Source: Alphaproteobacteria bacterium
Lineage (GTDB): Bacteria; Pseudomonadota; Alphaproteobacteria; Sphingomonadales; Sphingomonadaceae
Length of the DNA stretch: 64,000 bases
Reading direction: 5' to 3'
Assembly: GCA_030424845.1 (NCBI GenBank)
Contig: JAUHWC010000002.1
Coordinates: 434,001-498,000, forward strand
Shown: positions 1 to 7,885 of the stretch, piece by piece
Numbering within the stretch: position 1 is the stretch's first letter
Layout of the letters: the number at the start of each line of letters is the position of its first letter
The notes under the pieces: model-generated
What the model was told of the DNA's origin: nothing
The model's input: only the letters and a program-made list of their open reading frames with translations
Databases searched by the model: none
Program-made: the position numbers and the translations under genes

Positions 1-626
1 GCTATCACCTGCCCGTGCGTTACCTGAATCCGCTGGCCCGGTTCGAAGCGTTTCGCGAACTGGTGGAACAACGGCTGGAAGTGGACGGGCTGGCGCTGGT
101 GCCGCTCAACACCAATGTTCCTGCCCAGCCGCGGCTCAACTGGTCGAAGGGTTGGGTGTCGAGGGCGGCGCTGGAGGATTGCCTGGCCCAGATCGATGCC
201 TTGCCTGCCGGCACGAAAGTGCTGGTCACTGCGCACCACCCGCTGCGCGAGGCCGGGACCCATGGCACCGCGCTGACCCGCGGCGGTGGCAATGCGCTGG
301 AGGAACTGGCGAAGCGCAATGTGCTCGCCGTGCTCTCCGGCCATGTCCACGATGCCTTCGATATCATGGAGGATACGCCTGCAGGCCCGGTGCGCATGAT
401 CGGCGCGGGCACGCTGTCCCACAGGATCCGTTCCACCCCGCCCGGCTTCAACCAGCTCACCTGGGATGGAGAGACCCTGCGCGTGCAGGTGCGCAACCTG
501 GAAGGCGTGGCGAGCGATGACATGATGATCGATGCCGTGCCCGAAGATGCCAGCCCCCCGCGCGAGGAAGGCGAACCTGTCGCACCTGTCGGCCATGTGC
601 CGCGCACCGATCCGCCGGTGGACTAG
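1..626 (+). CDS. Metallophosphoesterase, C-terminal part (5' end outside the window)
   Basis: The open frame runs in from the window edge (first full codon at base 3) and stops at 624-626, giving about 207 C-terminal residues. The motifs VLVTAHHPL and LSGHVHDAF (the GHxH block) are the later metal-binding motifs of the calcineurin-like phosphoesterase family, which hydrolyses phosphoesters at a two-metal centre. The N-terminal DxH and GD motifs would lie upstream. The last 35 or so residues are acidic and proline-rich and look disordered. The family is clear but the substrate cannot be told. Confidence 0.8.
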   Translation, partial: YHLPVRYLNPLARFEAFRELVEQRLEVDGLALVPLNTNVPAQPRLNWSKGWVSRAALEDCLAQIDALPAGTKVLVTAHHPLREAGTHGTALTRGGGNALEELAKRNVLAVLSGHVHDAFDIMEDTPAGPVRMIGAGTLSHRIRSTPPGFNQLTWDGETLRVQVRNLEGVASDDMMIDAVPEDASPPREEGEPVAPVGHVPRTDPPVD

Positions 627-723
627 CCAGCATCCGGTTTTCTCGGCGATTTGATCGAAATCATCGAGGCGCGCCCTGCGCGCGCGCAAGGCAACGGACA
701 TTGTCCAAGATGGAGACCGTCCG

Positions 724-924
724 ATGTCCCGGCTTGCCCTTGCTCTCTACTTCCCGATCGCGACCACCCTGATGGGTGCCGGCATTGCCGCCGTGCTTTC
801 GCTCGACATGGTCGCGCCCTTGCCGATCCTGGCGGCTGTCGGTGCCGGCCTGCTGCTCGGCGTTCCGGCGTCATGGCTGGTGGCCAGGCAGATCCTTCCC
901 AAGGCAGGCGACGCGCAGGAATAG
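724..924 (+). CDS. Small hydrophobic membrane protein, unknown function
   Basis: This 66-residue protein is preceded by a GGAG-like ribosome site (ggagaccgtccg). It has two predicted hydrophobic helices (about residues 4-26 and 31-53) separated by a short polar turn, and a charged C-terminus (KAGDAQE). This is the shape of a two-pass inner-membrane protein. I do not recognise the family. It lies between the phosphoesterase and a response regulator on the same strand, with 97 and 96 bp gaps. Confidence 0.55.
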   Translation: MSRLALALYFPIATTLMGAGIAAVLSLDMVAPLPILAAVGAGLLLGVPASWLVARQILPKAGDAQE

Positions 925-1020
925 CCCTCCTGCCGCCCTGATCGGGGCCGGGGCGTTCGATATTTGCGCCCAACCGCAAGATCTTGCGGCACCAAATGGC
1001 CGTTTGTCCGTTCTGCCGGA

Positions 1021-1389
1021 ATGTCGGCGCGCATCCTTGTTGTCGAAGACGACCTGCTCAACCGCATGTTCTATCATGAGGTACTGGAATCGCGCGGGTA
1101 CGAGGTGCGCCTGGTAGCCGATGGCGCGCTGGTGCTGGACGAGGTTGCGCGCTTCCGGCCCGACCTGATCACGATGGACATCCAGCTGCCGAATATTTCC
1201 GGCCTGCGCCTGATCCGCAAATTGCAGGGCGAGGAGGCTACGCGCGCGATCCCGATCATTGCCATCACCGCCTTTGCGGGCAGGGGCGAGGAGGAAAAGG
1301 CGCTTCAGGCAGGCGCGCGCGGCTACCTCGCCAAGCCCGTGACGGTCGGCAGGCTCCTGGGGGCCATGGAAGGGCTGCTCGCAAGCTGA
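1021..1389 (+). CDS. Single-domain response regulator, DivK/CheY-like
   Basis: This 122-residue protein is a lone receiver domain. It shows the acidic pocket (E9, D10, D11), the phospho-acceptor D53 in TMDIQLP, T83 in AITAFA and K105 in YLAKP. The sequence around D53 and the ITAFA block resemble DivK, the alphaproteobacterial cell-cycle receiver. There is no output domain, so it must act through partner proteins. I chose ATG 1021; a TTG at 964 would add 19 residues that do not look like a receiver. Identity as the true DivK is not proven, because other sphingomonad single receivers look alike. Confidence 0.8.
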   Translation: MSARILVVEDDLLNRMFYHEVLESRGYEVRLVADGALVLDEVARFRPDLITMDIQLPNISGLRLIRKLQGEEATRAIPIIAITAFAGRGEEEKALQAGARGYLAKPVTVGRLLGAMEGLLAS

Positions 1390-1396
1390 AGGCTGG

Positions 1397-2284
1397 CTAT
1401 TGCACCAGGGCCTGGTCGATGAACTGCAGCACTTCGCTGCCTGCTCCGCCCGGCTCCACGAACAGGAATGTCTCCAGGGCGCCTTCGCGCGAATCCGTGA
1501 ACGTGGCGAGGCTTGCCGGGATGCCGGCACCCACCAGTTGCCGCATGAAGTCTTGTGAAGAGGCAACGGCCTCTTCGTTGTCTTCAAGCGCATAGAGGAA
1601 GAACCGCGCGGCATTCGGCGCCGCAAGGTGCCGGACCGGCGAGAAGGGCCGGTATTCCTCCGGTTCGCGCCCATAGGCGCGCCGCAACTGGCCGCGCACG
1701 TAATCGCTTCTGGCCATCTCGCGGTCTATGTCGAGCACGGTGCAGTTCACGCAAACCACGCCCCTGATGGCTTCGATCGGAACGTCGCTTGCTGCGAGGA
1801 AGGCCTCGTTGGTTCCCAGCAGGGCAGCGTCGTGGCCGCCTGCCAGCACGATCCTGCCCGGGTTTATGCCGAGCTCGGCGCCACGGTCGCGCAGGTATGC
1901 GATTGCCCGGGCCTTGTTCTCCATTTCGAACCCGGGCCGCGGCCTGCCGGAATGATAGGATACAATGGCAAGAGAGATGCCGTTCTGGTTGAGGCGGTAG
2001 CGCAGCCAATCGTCAGCCGAATATCCAGCGCTGCGGCGATGAAAGCCGAACAGGACGACCAGCGGGGCAGGGTCCGGTCTTTCGGCAGGGTAGAAGTGGA
2101 TCTCCTGCCAGTATCGACTGCTGTACTTCATCCGTTCGGCCGGTGCGTGCGGTGCAACCATGCGCATGTCGGCCGGCCGCGTCACTTCGCGCAATTGGCG
2201 CTCCACCTCCTGCGATGCCTGGGCACGGGCAGCAAGCGGCAGGGCCAGCGTTGCCACCGCGAGCAAGAGGCGAAGCAGGAACAT
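1397..2284 (-). CDS. Secreted alpha/beta-hydrolase-fold protein lacking the catalytic serine
   Basis: This 295-residue protein begins with a Sec signal peptide (hydrophobic residues 2-20, cleavage near AARAQA). The body follows the esterase/acetylxylan-esterase layout: a beta strand with LVVLFGFHRR near residue 75, then IVLAGGHDAALLG near 145-157, where the nucleophile elbow GxSxG is expected. The serine position is Asp152 (G-H-D-A). The C-terminal region where the catalytic His normally lies reads TFTDSREGAL, with no His. It may be a non-catalytic fold or use an unusual nucleophile. ATG 2284 is preferred because it puts the signal peptide at the N-terminus. Confidence 0.65.
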   Translation of the reverse strand: MFLLRLLLAVATLALPLAARAQASQEVERQLREVTRPADMRMVAPHAPAERMKYSSRYWQEIHFYPAERPDPAPLVVLFGFHRRSAGYSADDWLRYRLNQNGISLAIVSYHSGRPRPGFEMENKARAIAYLRDRGAELGINPGRIVLAGGHDAALLGTNEAFLAASDVPIEAIRGVVCVNCTVLDIDREMARSDYVRGQLRRAYGREPEEYRPFSPVRHLAAPNAARFFLYALEDNEEAVASSQDFMRQLVGAGIPASLATFTDSREGALETFLFVEPGGAGSEVLQFIDQALVQ

Positions 2285-2310
2285 GGCAGGCAGCATAGCC
2301 CCGCAAGGCC

Positions 2311-2342
2311 AAAAGAAAAGGGCGGCCCCACAGGACCGCCCC
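2311..2342 (-). terminator. Rho-independent terminator of the rplM-rpsI operon
   Basis: Read on the minus strand, a GGGCGG...CCGCCC stem is followed directly by TTTTCTTTT. It lies about 30 bp past the rpsI stop codon, as expected for the end of the ribosomal protein operon, and just upstream of the hydrolase-like gene, which must then have its own promoter or rely on read-through. Confidence 0.75.
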
Positions 2343-2372
2343 CTTGTTTCCGGCGATATGTGCCTGGAAAGC

Positions 2373-2888
2373 TTAGCGCTTCGAGAACTGGAAGCTGCGG
2401 CGTGCCTTGGCACGGCCATACTTCTTGCGTTCCACCACGCGGCTGTCGCGGGTGAGGAAGCCTGCTGCCTTCACGGTCGAACGCAGCGCCGGTTCGTACT
2501 TGGCGAGAGCCTGGCTGATGCCGTGCTTCACGGCGCCTGCCTGGCCGGAAAGGCCGCCGCCCTTCACGGTGGCGACAACGTCATACTGGCCTTCGCGATC
2601 GGAGATGGCGAAGGGCTGGTTGATGACGAGGCGCAGCGTGGGACGTGCGAAATACACTTCCTGGTCCCTGCCGTTCACGGTGACCTTGCCGGTACCGGGC
2701 TTGAGCCATACGCGAGCCACGGCATCCTTGCGGCGACCGGTGGCATAGGCGCGGCCCTGTGCGTCCAGTTCCTGCTCGCGCAGGGGTGCGGCGGGCGTTG
2801 CGGGTGCGGCTTCACCAGCGGCGGGTGCGTCGCCAGCGATATCCTTCAGGTCCGACAGGTCGGACACGGTGTTGTTTTCATCAGCCAT
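2373..2888 (-). CDS. rpsI: 30S ribosomal protein S9
   Basis: This 171-residue protein belongs to the small ribosomal subunit, and its C-terminal tail reaches the P-site tRNA. The conserved core starts near residue 45 ([17 protein letters not shown]) and ends with the family hallmark tail rich in K/R, closing in FSKR. The first 40 residues are an acidic, Ala/Pro-rich extension; the core alone is about 130 residues, the usual S9 length. The ATG shares its A with the TGA stop of rplM (TGATG), so translation is coupled. A GTG one codon earlier is possible but unlikely. Confidence 0.97.
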   Translation of the reverse strand: MADENNTVSDLSDLKDIAGDAPAAGEAAPATPAAPLREQELDAQGRAYATGRRKDAVARVWLKPGTGKVTVNGRDQEVYFARPTLRLVINQPFAISDREGQYDVVATVKGGGLSGQAGAVKHGISQALAKYEPALRSTVKAAGFLTRDSRVVERKKYGRAKARRSFQFSKR

Positions 2889-3367
2889 CACGAAGCAGCC
2901 TTGTTCTTGCGGTTCATCGAGGCAACGTCGAGCACTTCGGGCTTCTGGCCTTCATGCGGGTGCTCGGTGCCGTTGTAGAGGTGCAGGTTCTTCATCTGCG
3001 CGCGGCCCAGCGGGCCGGTGGGGATCATGCGTTCCACGGCCTTTTCCAGGACGCGTTCCGGGAAGCGGCTGTCCAGGACCTTGCCGGCAGTGATGCCCTT
3101 GATGCCGCCCGGGTGGCCGGTGTGCTTGTAATAGGTCTTCTGGCCAAGCTTGTTGCCGGTGAACTTCACCTTGTCGGCATTGAGGATGATCACGTGATCA
3201 CCGCAATCGACATGCGGGGTGAAGCTCGGCTTGTGCTTGCCGCGCAGGAGGTTGGCAACGATCGTGGCGAGACGGCCGACGATGAGGCCTTCGGCATCGA
3301 TGATGTGCCACTTCTTTTCGACCTCGGCCGGCTTGATCGACCGGGTCTGCTTGCTGAGCGCCTTCAT
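2888..3367 (-). CDS. rplM: 50S ribosomal protein L13
   Basis: This 159-residue protein is an early-assembly component of the large subunit. Family signatures include [17 protein letters not shown] near residue 17, the [14 protein letters not shown] block and the HTGHPGG motif. ATG 3367 gives the usual L13 N-terminus ([10 protein letters not shown]); upstream in-frame codons reach a less plausible start at 3409. It is first in a two-gene operon with rpsI, the standard bacterial arrangement. The 186 bp upstream (3368-3553) holds its promoter region and no gene. Confidence 0.97.
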   Translation of the reverse strand: MKALSKQTRSIKPAEVEKKWHIIDAEGLIVGRLATIVANLLRGKHKPSFTPHVDCGDHVIILNADKVKFTGNKLGQKTYYKHTGHPGGIKGITAGKVLDSRFPERVLEKAVERMIPTGPLGRAQMKNLHLYNGTEHPHEGQKPEVLDVASMNRKNKAAS

Positions 3368-3553
3368 GGCTGTATTCCCTAGTAATGCGATAATTCGACG
3401 CTTGCGCATGCGGAATCACGCCGACACGCTTGCGAAGGCGCGCCATTTGCGTCGGAAGCGTGTGCAAGTCAAGCATTCATGCGGGTTTGCGGAGAGGTAA
3501 AATAATACCGCAATGCAGAGATAGGTGCCACATCTTGGCACATCGAATGCGCT

Positions 3554-4282
3554 TCAGGCTGCAAACAGCTCCCAGGCTTCGCGATTGCGGCGCTCCTCGC
3601 CACCCAGGCTGGTGGTCACGATCCGTTGCGCCTGTCGCATAAGCCGGGTCTGCGGATCGCGGCTCGCCTCGAAACGGGTCGTCACTTCGCCCTCGTCGCC
3701 CCAGGGCAAGGCAATGGCGCGGCTGTCCACCCGCGTTTCCTCGCCCGGTGCGAACAGGTCGTGCGGCAGGATGGCCAGCATCCGGCTGGTGGCGTTGTGC
3801 AGCGCCTCGATCAGAATGCCCACTTCCTGCCCGCTGTTGACGAACTGGCTGCGGACCTCCTCCAGCGCCAGCGCAACCTGCTCGTCCGCCGTGCGCGCGG
3901 GCCAGTTGGTGATCCGCCCGGCTGCATCCAGCTGTAGCGGGAAAATGCCCCGCTCCAAGCGCTGACCTTCAAGCTCGGCATAGCGCGCCAGATTGTCCGG
4001 CGCACCGACGCTGACCGCCACCTGCCTGCCGGACAATACGTACCCGCCTTCAGGAGCGGGTGCGAAGTGTATTTCGAAATCGCGAGTCACGACAAACCGG
4101 GACGTGCCGCCGGGCAACCCGCGTTCAAGCCTGCGCCGATAGATCATGGCGCAATCAGGCGGGTCGATCGATTCGCCGGCTGCCGGCGTAACGCGCGCAT
4201 GCAGCACTCGGGATGACAGCAACGGCAGAAGCGCGGCGCCCAGCGCCAACTTCAGGCTCTCGCGTCTGTCAGTCCTGCTCAC
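3554..4282 (-). CDS. Tat-exported protein of unknown function
   Basis: Starting at GTG 4282 gives 242 residues with a twin-arginine signal (TDRRESLKLALGAALLPLL) ending near HARVTPA, so the protein is probably exported folded to the periplasm. The mature part has no motif I recognise: a FEIHF strand, QVAVSVGAP, then a helical stretch and a Trp/Glu-rich end. The gene overlaps the end of cutA by 14 bp and sits downstream of ctaA-cutA on the same strand, probably as one operon. A longer frame begins at 4393 but buries the Tat signal. Confidence 0.6.
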   Translation of the reverse strand: MSRTDRRESLKLALGAALLPLLSSRVLHARVTPAAGESIDPPDCAMIYRRRLERGLPGGTSRFVVTRDFEIHFAPAPEGGYVLSGRQVAVSVGAPDNLARYAELEGQRLERGIFPLQLDAAGRITNWPARTADEQVALALEEVRSQFVNSGQEVGILIEALHNATSRMLAILPHDLFAPGEETRVDSRAIALPWGDEGEVTTRFEASRDPQTRLMRQAQRIVTTSLGGEERRNREAWELFAA

Positions 4283-4613
4283 CGGCCAAGCCCCCTGTTT
4301 CAAGGCCTTCCAGCCAGTCTGCCGTGGCTGCGGGGAAGGCGCATGCGTCCCACTGCATGATCGCAGGGGTTTGATAGGAATGCAATTGGGCAAGCCGCGC
4401 AGTCATTTCGGCCACGCGCGACTGGTGCGTCTTGAACAGGACGCCAACCTCTTGCCCCTCGCCATTCTCGCCATTCCAGCGGTAGAGCGAGATCATCCCG
4501 GGAATGATGTTGGCGCAGGCCACCAGCCCTTCGTCCAGCAGGCTGGTGCTGACGCTGCGCGCCTCGGCCACGTCAGGAAACGGGCACCAGACCAGCGCGG
4601 CTCCTGCCGTCAT
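4269..4613 (-). CDS. cutA: Divalent-cation tolerance protein CutA
   Basis: This 114-residue protein matches the CutA1 family throughout: an N-terminal strand, SLLDEGLVACANIIPGMISLYRW, then EVGVLFKTHQSRV and a C-terminal YQTPAIM. CutA proteins form compact trimers; a role in copper or divalent-cation tolerance has been proposed, but the molecular function is unsettled. The ATG overlaps the ctaA stop codon (ATGA). Beside heme A synthase, whose product serves a copper-containing oxidase, a metal-related role is plausible but inferred. Confidence 0.9.
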   Translation of the reverse strand: MTAGAALVWCPFPDVAEARSVSTSLLDEGLVACANIIPGMISLYRWNGENGEGQEVGVLFKTHQSRVAEMTARLAQLHSYQTPAIMQWDACAFPAATADWLEGLETGGLAGEQD

Positions 4614-5674
4614 GACCTGGCCTGGCCAAGCCGATGCGCCCCCCAGGCGCAAGCTGCCACGAGCAGCGCGCCTACGACCTGGTGGGCCACCGCCAGCCAC
4701 AGATCGACCCCGGTCATCACGGTGGCGATACCCAGGATGATCTGGATGCCGAATGCCGAATGGATATACACCGACGCGGGGCGATCTCCCGCCGCGCGGA
4801 TCCGGCGCGCTATCACGACCAGCGCGGCCACCGCGACCCAGGCCCACCATCGATGCAGCCAGTGGAGCAGGAAAGGATCATGCCCCAGGGTCCACCAGAA
4901 GCCGCGCGACCAGCCGATCTCGGGAAAGAAGCGGTCCTGCATCAGCGGCCAGGTGTTCGAAGCCAGGCCTGCATTGAGCCCGGCCACCCAGGCGCCCAGC
5001 AGCAACTGGATGAAGAGGATGAACAGCGTCAGGGCCGCAAGGCCTGTCAGGCGCGCAGGGCGCGCGGCCGGATCGTGGTGCAGCACCAAGAGGTCCCGCG
5101 CAGTCCAGACCAGCCCCCCCAGCGTGAACAAGGCAGTGAGCAGGTGGATCGACAGCCAGAAGTGCGAGACATCGGTCATCTCGGTGTTGAGGCCGGAGCG
5201 GACCATGAACCACCCGAACGCACCTTGCAGCCCGCCCAGCGCCAGCAGGGCCAGCAGTCGCGGCTTGTAGCCGGTCGGGATCGCGCCCTTGATCCAGAAC
5301 CAGGCCAGGGGAAGGGCAAAGGCGATGCCGATGATCCGGCCGATCAGGCGGTGGAACCACTCCCAGAAATAGATGAACTTGTAATCGGCAAGCGTCATGC
5401 CTTGCGGGCCGGCCACTTGCTGGAATTCGCCGATCTGCTGGTAGGCTGCGAACTCCGCCTGCCATTGCTCTTCGGAAAGAGGTGGCAGGGTGCCGGTCAC
5501 CGGCTTCCACTCGGTAATCGACAAGCCGCTTTCGGTCAGGCGGGTGATGCCGCCCACCGCAACGATCAGGGTGACGAGTCCGGCAACAACCAACAGCCAG
5601 CGCGCCAATGCCAGGGGCCGGCCAAGGGCGGGCGGAGCGGAAGTTGCGGTGTTTTCATCGGTCAGGGAAGCCAT
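4610..5674 (-). CDS. ctaA: Heme A synthase (COX15/CtaA)
   Basis: This 354-residue polytopic membrane protein oxidises the C8 methyl of heme O to a formyl group, giving heme A for aa3-type cytochrome oxidase. It shows the family ITRLTESGLSITEWKPV block near residue 45, the heme-ligand region WEWFHRLIGR, about eight hydrophobic helices and the second His pair in LLHWLHRWW. This is the longer alphaproteobacterial/mitochondrial type. ATG 5674 is preferred to a TTG at 5710. It is first in a probable operon with cutA and the Tat protein. Confidence 0.93.
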   Translation of the reverse strand: MASLTDENTATSAPPALGRPLALARWLLVVAGLVTLIVAVGGITRLTESGLSITEWKPVTGTLPPLSEEQWQAEFAAYQQIGEFQQVAGPQGMTLADYKFIYFWEWFHRLIGRIIGIAFALPLAWFWIKGAIPTGYKPRLLALLALGGLQGAFGWFMVRSGLNTEMTDVSHFWLSIHLLTALFTLGGLVWTARDLLVLHHDPAARPARLTGLAALTLFILFIQLLLGAWVAGLNAGLASNTWPLMQDRFFPEIGWSRGFWWTLGHDPFLLHWLHRWWAWVAVAALVVIARRIRAAGDRPASVYIHSAFGIQIILGIATVMTGVDLWLAVAHQVVGALLVAACAWGAHRLGQARS

Positions 5675-5753
5675 GCGCGCCGATTTGCGCCTGTCATCGA
5701 TGAATCGCAAGACCGCTTTTGGCCCAGCGCGCTCCGCGAAAACCGGTTGCGCA

Positions 5754-5770
5754 ATGTTACAGCATTACAT
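5754..5770. promoter_or_regulatory. Imperfect palindrome upstream of the MerC-like gene, possible Zur/Fur-type operator
   Basis: The sequence ATGTTACAGCATTACAT has matching ends (ATGT-A...T-ACAT) and ends three bases before the chosen ATG at 5773. It is AT-rich against a GC-rich surround. The position and size suit a repressor site of the Fur/Zur class; the assignment is inference. Confidence 0.3.
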
Positions 5771-5772
5771 AC

Positions 5773-6153
5773 ATGGAGCGCATGGGTTCGATCCTTGCAA
5801 GGATTCGCGGCCAGATGGACCGCGTCGGCGTGCTGTTGTCATGCCTGTGCCTGGTGCATTGTGTCCTCGGACTGGTGCTGGTTGCCGGCCTGGGCGTGGG
5901 GGCGACCTTCCTGCTCGATCCGGCAATTCACAAGGTCGGCCTGCTGCTTGCCATGATCGTTGCTGGCGTAGCCATCGGCCTCGGGGCCATTCGCCACCGT
6001 CGCAGCGCACCCTTCGTGGTGGCGATGACCGGCCTGTCCTTCATGGGCGGCGCGGTTGCCGTGGGCCACGGGGCAGAGGAGGCCGTGCTGACCATCATCG
6101 GCGTAATTCTTGTCGCGATCGGCCACATCCTCAACTTGCGCAAGCCCGCGTAA
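5773..6153 (+). CDS. MerC-domain membrane protein
   Basis: This 126-residue protein has four hydrophobic helices and the motif LSCLCLVHCVLGL in helix 1, the paired-cysteine/His signature of MerC-type proteins. MerC members carry mercuric ion across the inner membrane; chromosomal sphingomonad homologues without a mer operon are more likely linked to other metals such as zinc. No merR, merT or merA is nearby. ATG 5773 is preferred over an upstream frame from 5719 that lacks hydrophobic character. It is followed 20 bp later by thiS. Confidence 0.75.
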   Translation: MERMGSILARIRGQMDRVGVLLSCLCLVHCVLGLVLVAGLGVGATFLLDPAIHKVGLLLAMIVAGVAIGLGAIRHRRSAPFVVAMTGLSFMGGAVAVGHGAEEAVLTIIGVILVAIGHILNLRKPA

Positions 6154-6173
6154 ACGCTATCTCCTCGCCTGTC

Positions 6174-6383
6174 ATGAGCGAGAGCATTTCCATCACCGTC
6201 AACGGCGAGCCGCGTCGCAGCACCGCCAGCACCATTGCGGGTCTCGTGCGCGAACTGGGACTCAAGCCGGAAAAGGTCGCCGTTGAGCACAATGGCGAGA
6301 TTGCGCCGCGTTCCACGCTGGAGAATGTCCCGCTCAACGAAGGCGACGTGCTGGAAATCGTCCATTTCGTGGGTGGAGGCTGA
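6174..6383 (+). CDS. thiS: Sulfur carrier protein ThiS
   Basis: This 69-residue ubiquitin-like protein carries sulfur as a C-terminal thiocarboxylate for thiazole formation in thiamine synthesis. The sequence begins ISITVNGEPR, has the core VAVEHNGEI and ends VHFVGGG, with the terminal GG required for adenylation by ThiF. It is directly upstream of thiG (57 bp), the usual pairing. No TPP riboswitch is apparent in the short space before it; the other thi genes are outside the window. Confidence 0.95.
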   Translation: MSESISITVNGEPRRSTASTIAGLVRELGLKPEKVAVEHNGEIAPRSTLENVPLNEGDVLEIVHFVGGG

Positions 6384-6440
6384 GGCCATGCCCGATTGGC
6401 GGCCTTGCCACTGCGCTGCTGGGCGGATACCGAGCGCGAC

Positions 6441-7247
6441 ATGACCGAGATGCCGACGATTTCACCCGATTCCGCAAATGATGACAGCTGGGAGGTCGCG
6501 GGCCGCCGCTTCACCTCGCGCCTGATCGTGGGAACGGGCAAGTACAAGGACTTCGAACAGAACGCAGCGGCGGTGGAGGCATCGGGCGCGGAAATCGTCA
6601 CCGTGGCGGTGCGCCGGGTCAACATCTCCGACCCGAACCAGCCCGTGCTGATGGACTACATCGATCCCAAGAAGATCACCTACCTGCCCAATACTGCCGG
6701 TTGCTTCACTGCTGACGATGCGATCCGCACCTTGCGCCTCGCGCGCGAGGCCGGCGGCTGGGACCTGGTGAAGCTGGAAGTGCTGGGCGAAGCGCGTACG
6801 CTCTATCCCGACATGCGCGAAACCCTCAAGGCGACCGAGGTGCTGGCGAACGAAGGTTTCAAGCCGATGGTCTATTGCGTGGATGACCCGATTGCCGCCA
6901 AGCAGCTGGAAGAGGCAGGCGCGGTGGCCATCATGCCGCTGGGCGCGCCGATCGGCTCCGGCCTTGGCATCCAGAACAAGGTAACGATCCGCCTGATCGT
7001 GGAAGGCGCGAGCGTCCCCGTGCTGGTCGATGCCGGCGTCGGCACTGCGTCCGAAGCTGCACAGGCGATGGAACTGGGTTGCGACGGCGTGCTGATGAAC
7101 ACCGCCATTGCCGAAGCAAAGGACCCGATCCGGATGGCCCGCGCCATGAAGCATGCGGTGCTTGCCGGACGCGATGCCTATCTTGCCGGTCGCATGCAGC
7201 AGCGCAAGTATGCCGACCCCAGCTCGCCCTTGGCAGGGTTGATCTAG
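6441..7247 (+). CDS. thiG: Thiazole synthase ThiG
   Basis: This 268-residue TIM-barrel enzyme condenses 1-deoxy-D-xylulose 5-phosphate, dehydroglycine and ThiS-bound sulfur into the thiazole of thiamine. The Schiff-base lysine is K111 in [10 protein letters not shown]. Other family blocks are [28 protein letters not shown] and [14 protein letters not shown] 6441 matches the conserved N-terminus; a TTG at 6396 would add 15 unrelated residues. Confidence 0.96.
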   Translation: MTEMPTISPDSANDDSWEVAGRRFTSRLIVGTGKYKDFEQNAAAVEASGAEIVTVAVRRVNISDPNQPVLMDYIDPKKITYLPNTAGCFTADDAIRTLRLAREAGGWDLVKLEVLGEARTLYPDMRETLKATEVLANEGFKPMVYCVDDPIAAKQLEEAGAVAIMPLGAPIGSGLGIQNKVTIRLIVEGASVPVLVDAGVGTASEAAQAMELGCDGVLMNTAIAEAKDPIRMARAMKHAVLAGRDAYLAGRMQQRKYADPSSPLAGLI

Positions 7248-7342
7248 GCTTAACCGGCAGGCGGTCTCTCCAGGCTTGCCCGCAACGATATCTTAACCAT
7301 GATTGGCGCAACCTGCCCTCATTGCACGAGGACAGACGCCTC

Positions 7343-7870
7343 ATGGGCAGCACCAGGACGACATCGCTGAGCATTTCCGAGATGCGCGAGTTTGCCAGCT
7401 TCACGGCTGGCGAGCAGGCTTTCATAACGCGCAGCCTAGATGTGTTCATGGGCCGGGGTGATGCCTTCAAGGCCTGGGGCGAGAAGACCGGCGAGTGAGC
7501 CCGCATCCGCGCGCAGTATATCGCCTATCGCGAGTTGCGCGGCCTTGCCGGCGACTTGCCTTGCACTACCACCATGGATGGCCTTGCGAGCTTCATCGGG
7601 TCACTTATCCGCATTGCCGCACAAGACCTCGCGCTGGAGCAGATCGAGAGCTTCTCCGCCTTCCGCTTCCTCTACGAACGCATGCTGGGCGCGGCTTCGC
7701 GGCCGTTCCTTCCGGCAGCCTTCGTCGGTGCGGCAGCCTTGCCGCAGATCCGCCCGGAACAGCGCAAGCTGTTGCTGCAGAGCCTGAGCGAAGCGGCAGC
7801 GACTGCGCCGGGCTGGTCCGCAAGCGAACCGGCCTTCTTTCCCGAGAGGATCGAAGACGAAGCGGCCTGA
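7343..7870 (+). pseudogene. Hypothetical protein gene interrupted by one in-frame TGA
   Basis: One frame starts at ATG 7343, reads 51 codons, meets TGA at 7496-7498 and continues in the same frame without another stop to 7870. The two halves together (about 174 residues) read as one mainly helical protein: SISEMREFASFTAGEQAF in the first part, then RAQYIAYRELRGLAG and SFSAFRFLYERML in the second. A TGG-to-TGA change is the simplest explanation. The second half has only TTG or internal starts. I do not recognise the family. Nothing suggests a selenocysteine element. Confidence 0.5.
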
Positions 7871-7885
7871 GCGGCCCGCTCAGCT

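Noticed and set aside
3525-3541. GTGCCA-catct-TGGCAC hairpin as a terminator for the Tat-exported protein gene
   Set aside because: The 6-bp stem has no T-run on the minus strand, so it is too weak to call.
4634-5956. A 440-codon plus-strand open frame across ctaA
   Set aside because: Heme A synthase on the minus strand explains the region; the opposite frame is Gln/Arg/Pro-rich without motifs.
6154-6173. A TPP riboswitch before thiS
   Set aside because: Only 20 bp separate the MerC-like stop and thiS, too short for the element, and no conserved TPP-box sequence was seen.
7496-7498. Selenocysteine insertion at the in-frame TGA
   Set aside because: No redox-family context and no obvious hairpin directly after the TGA; a nonsense change is simpler.
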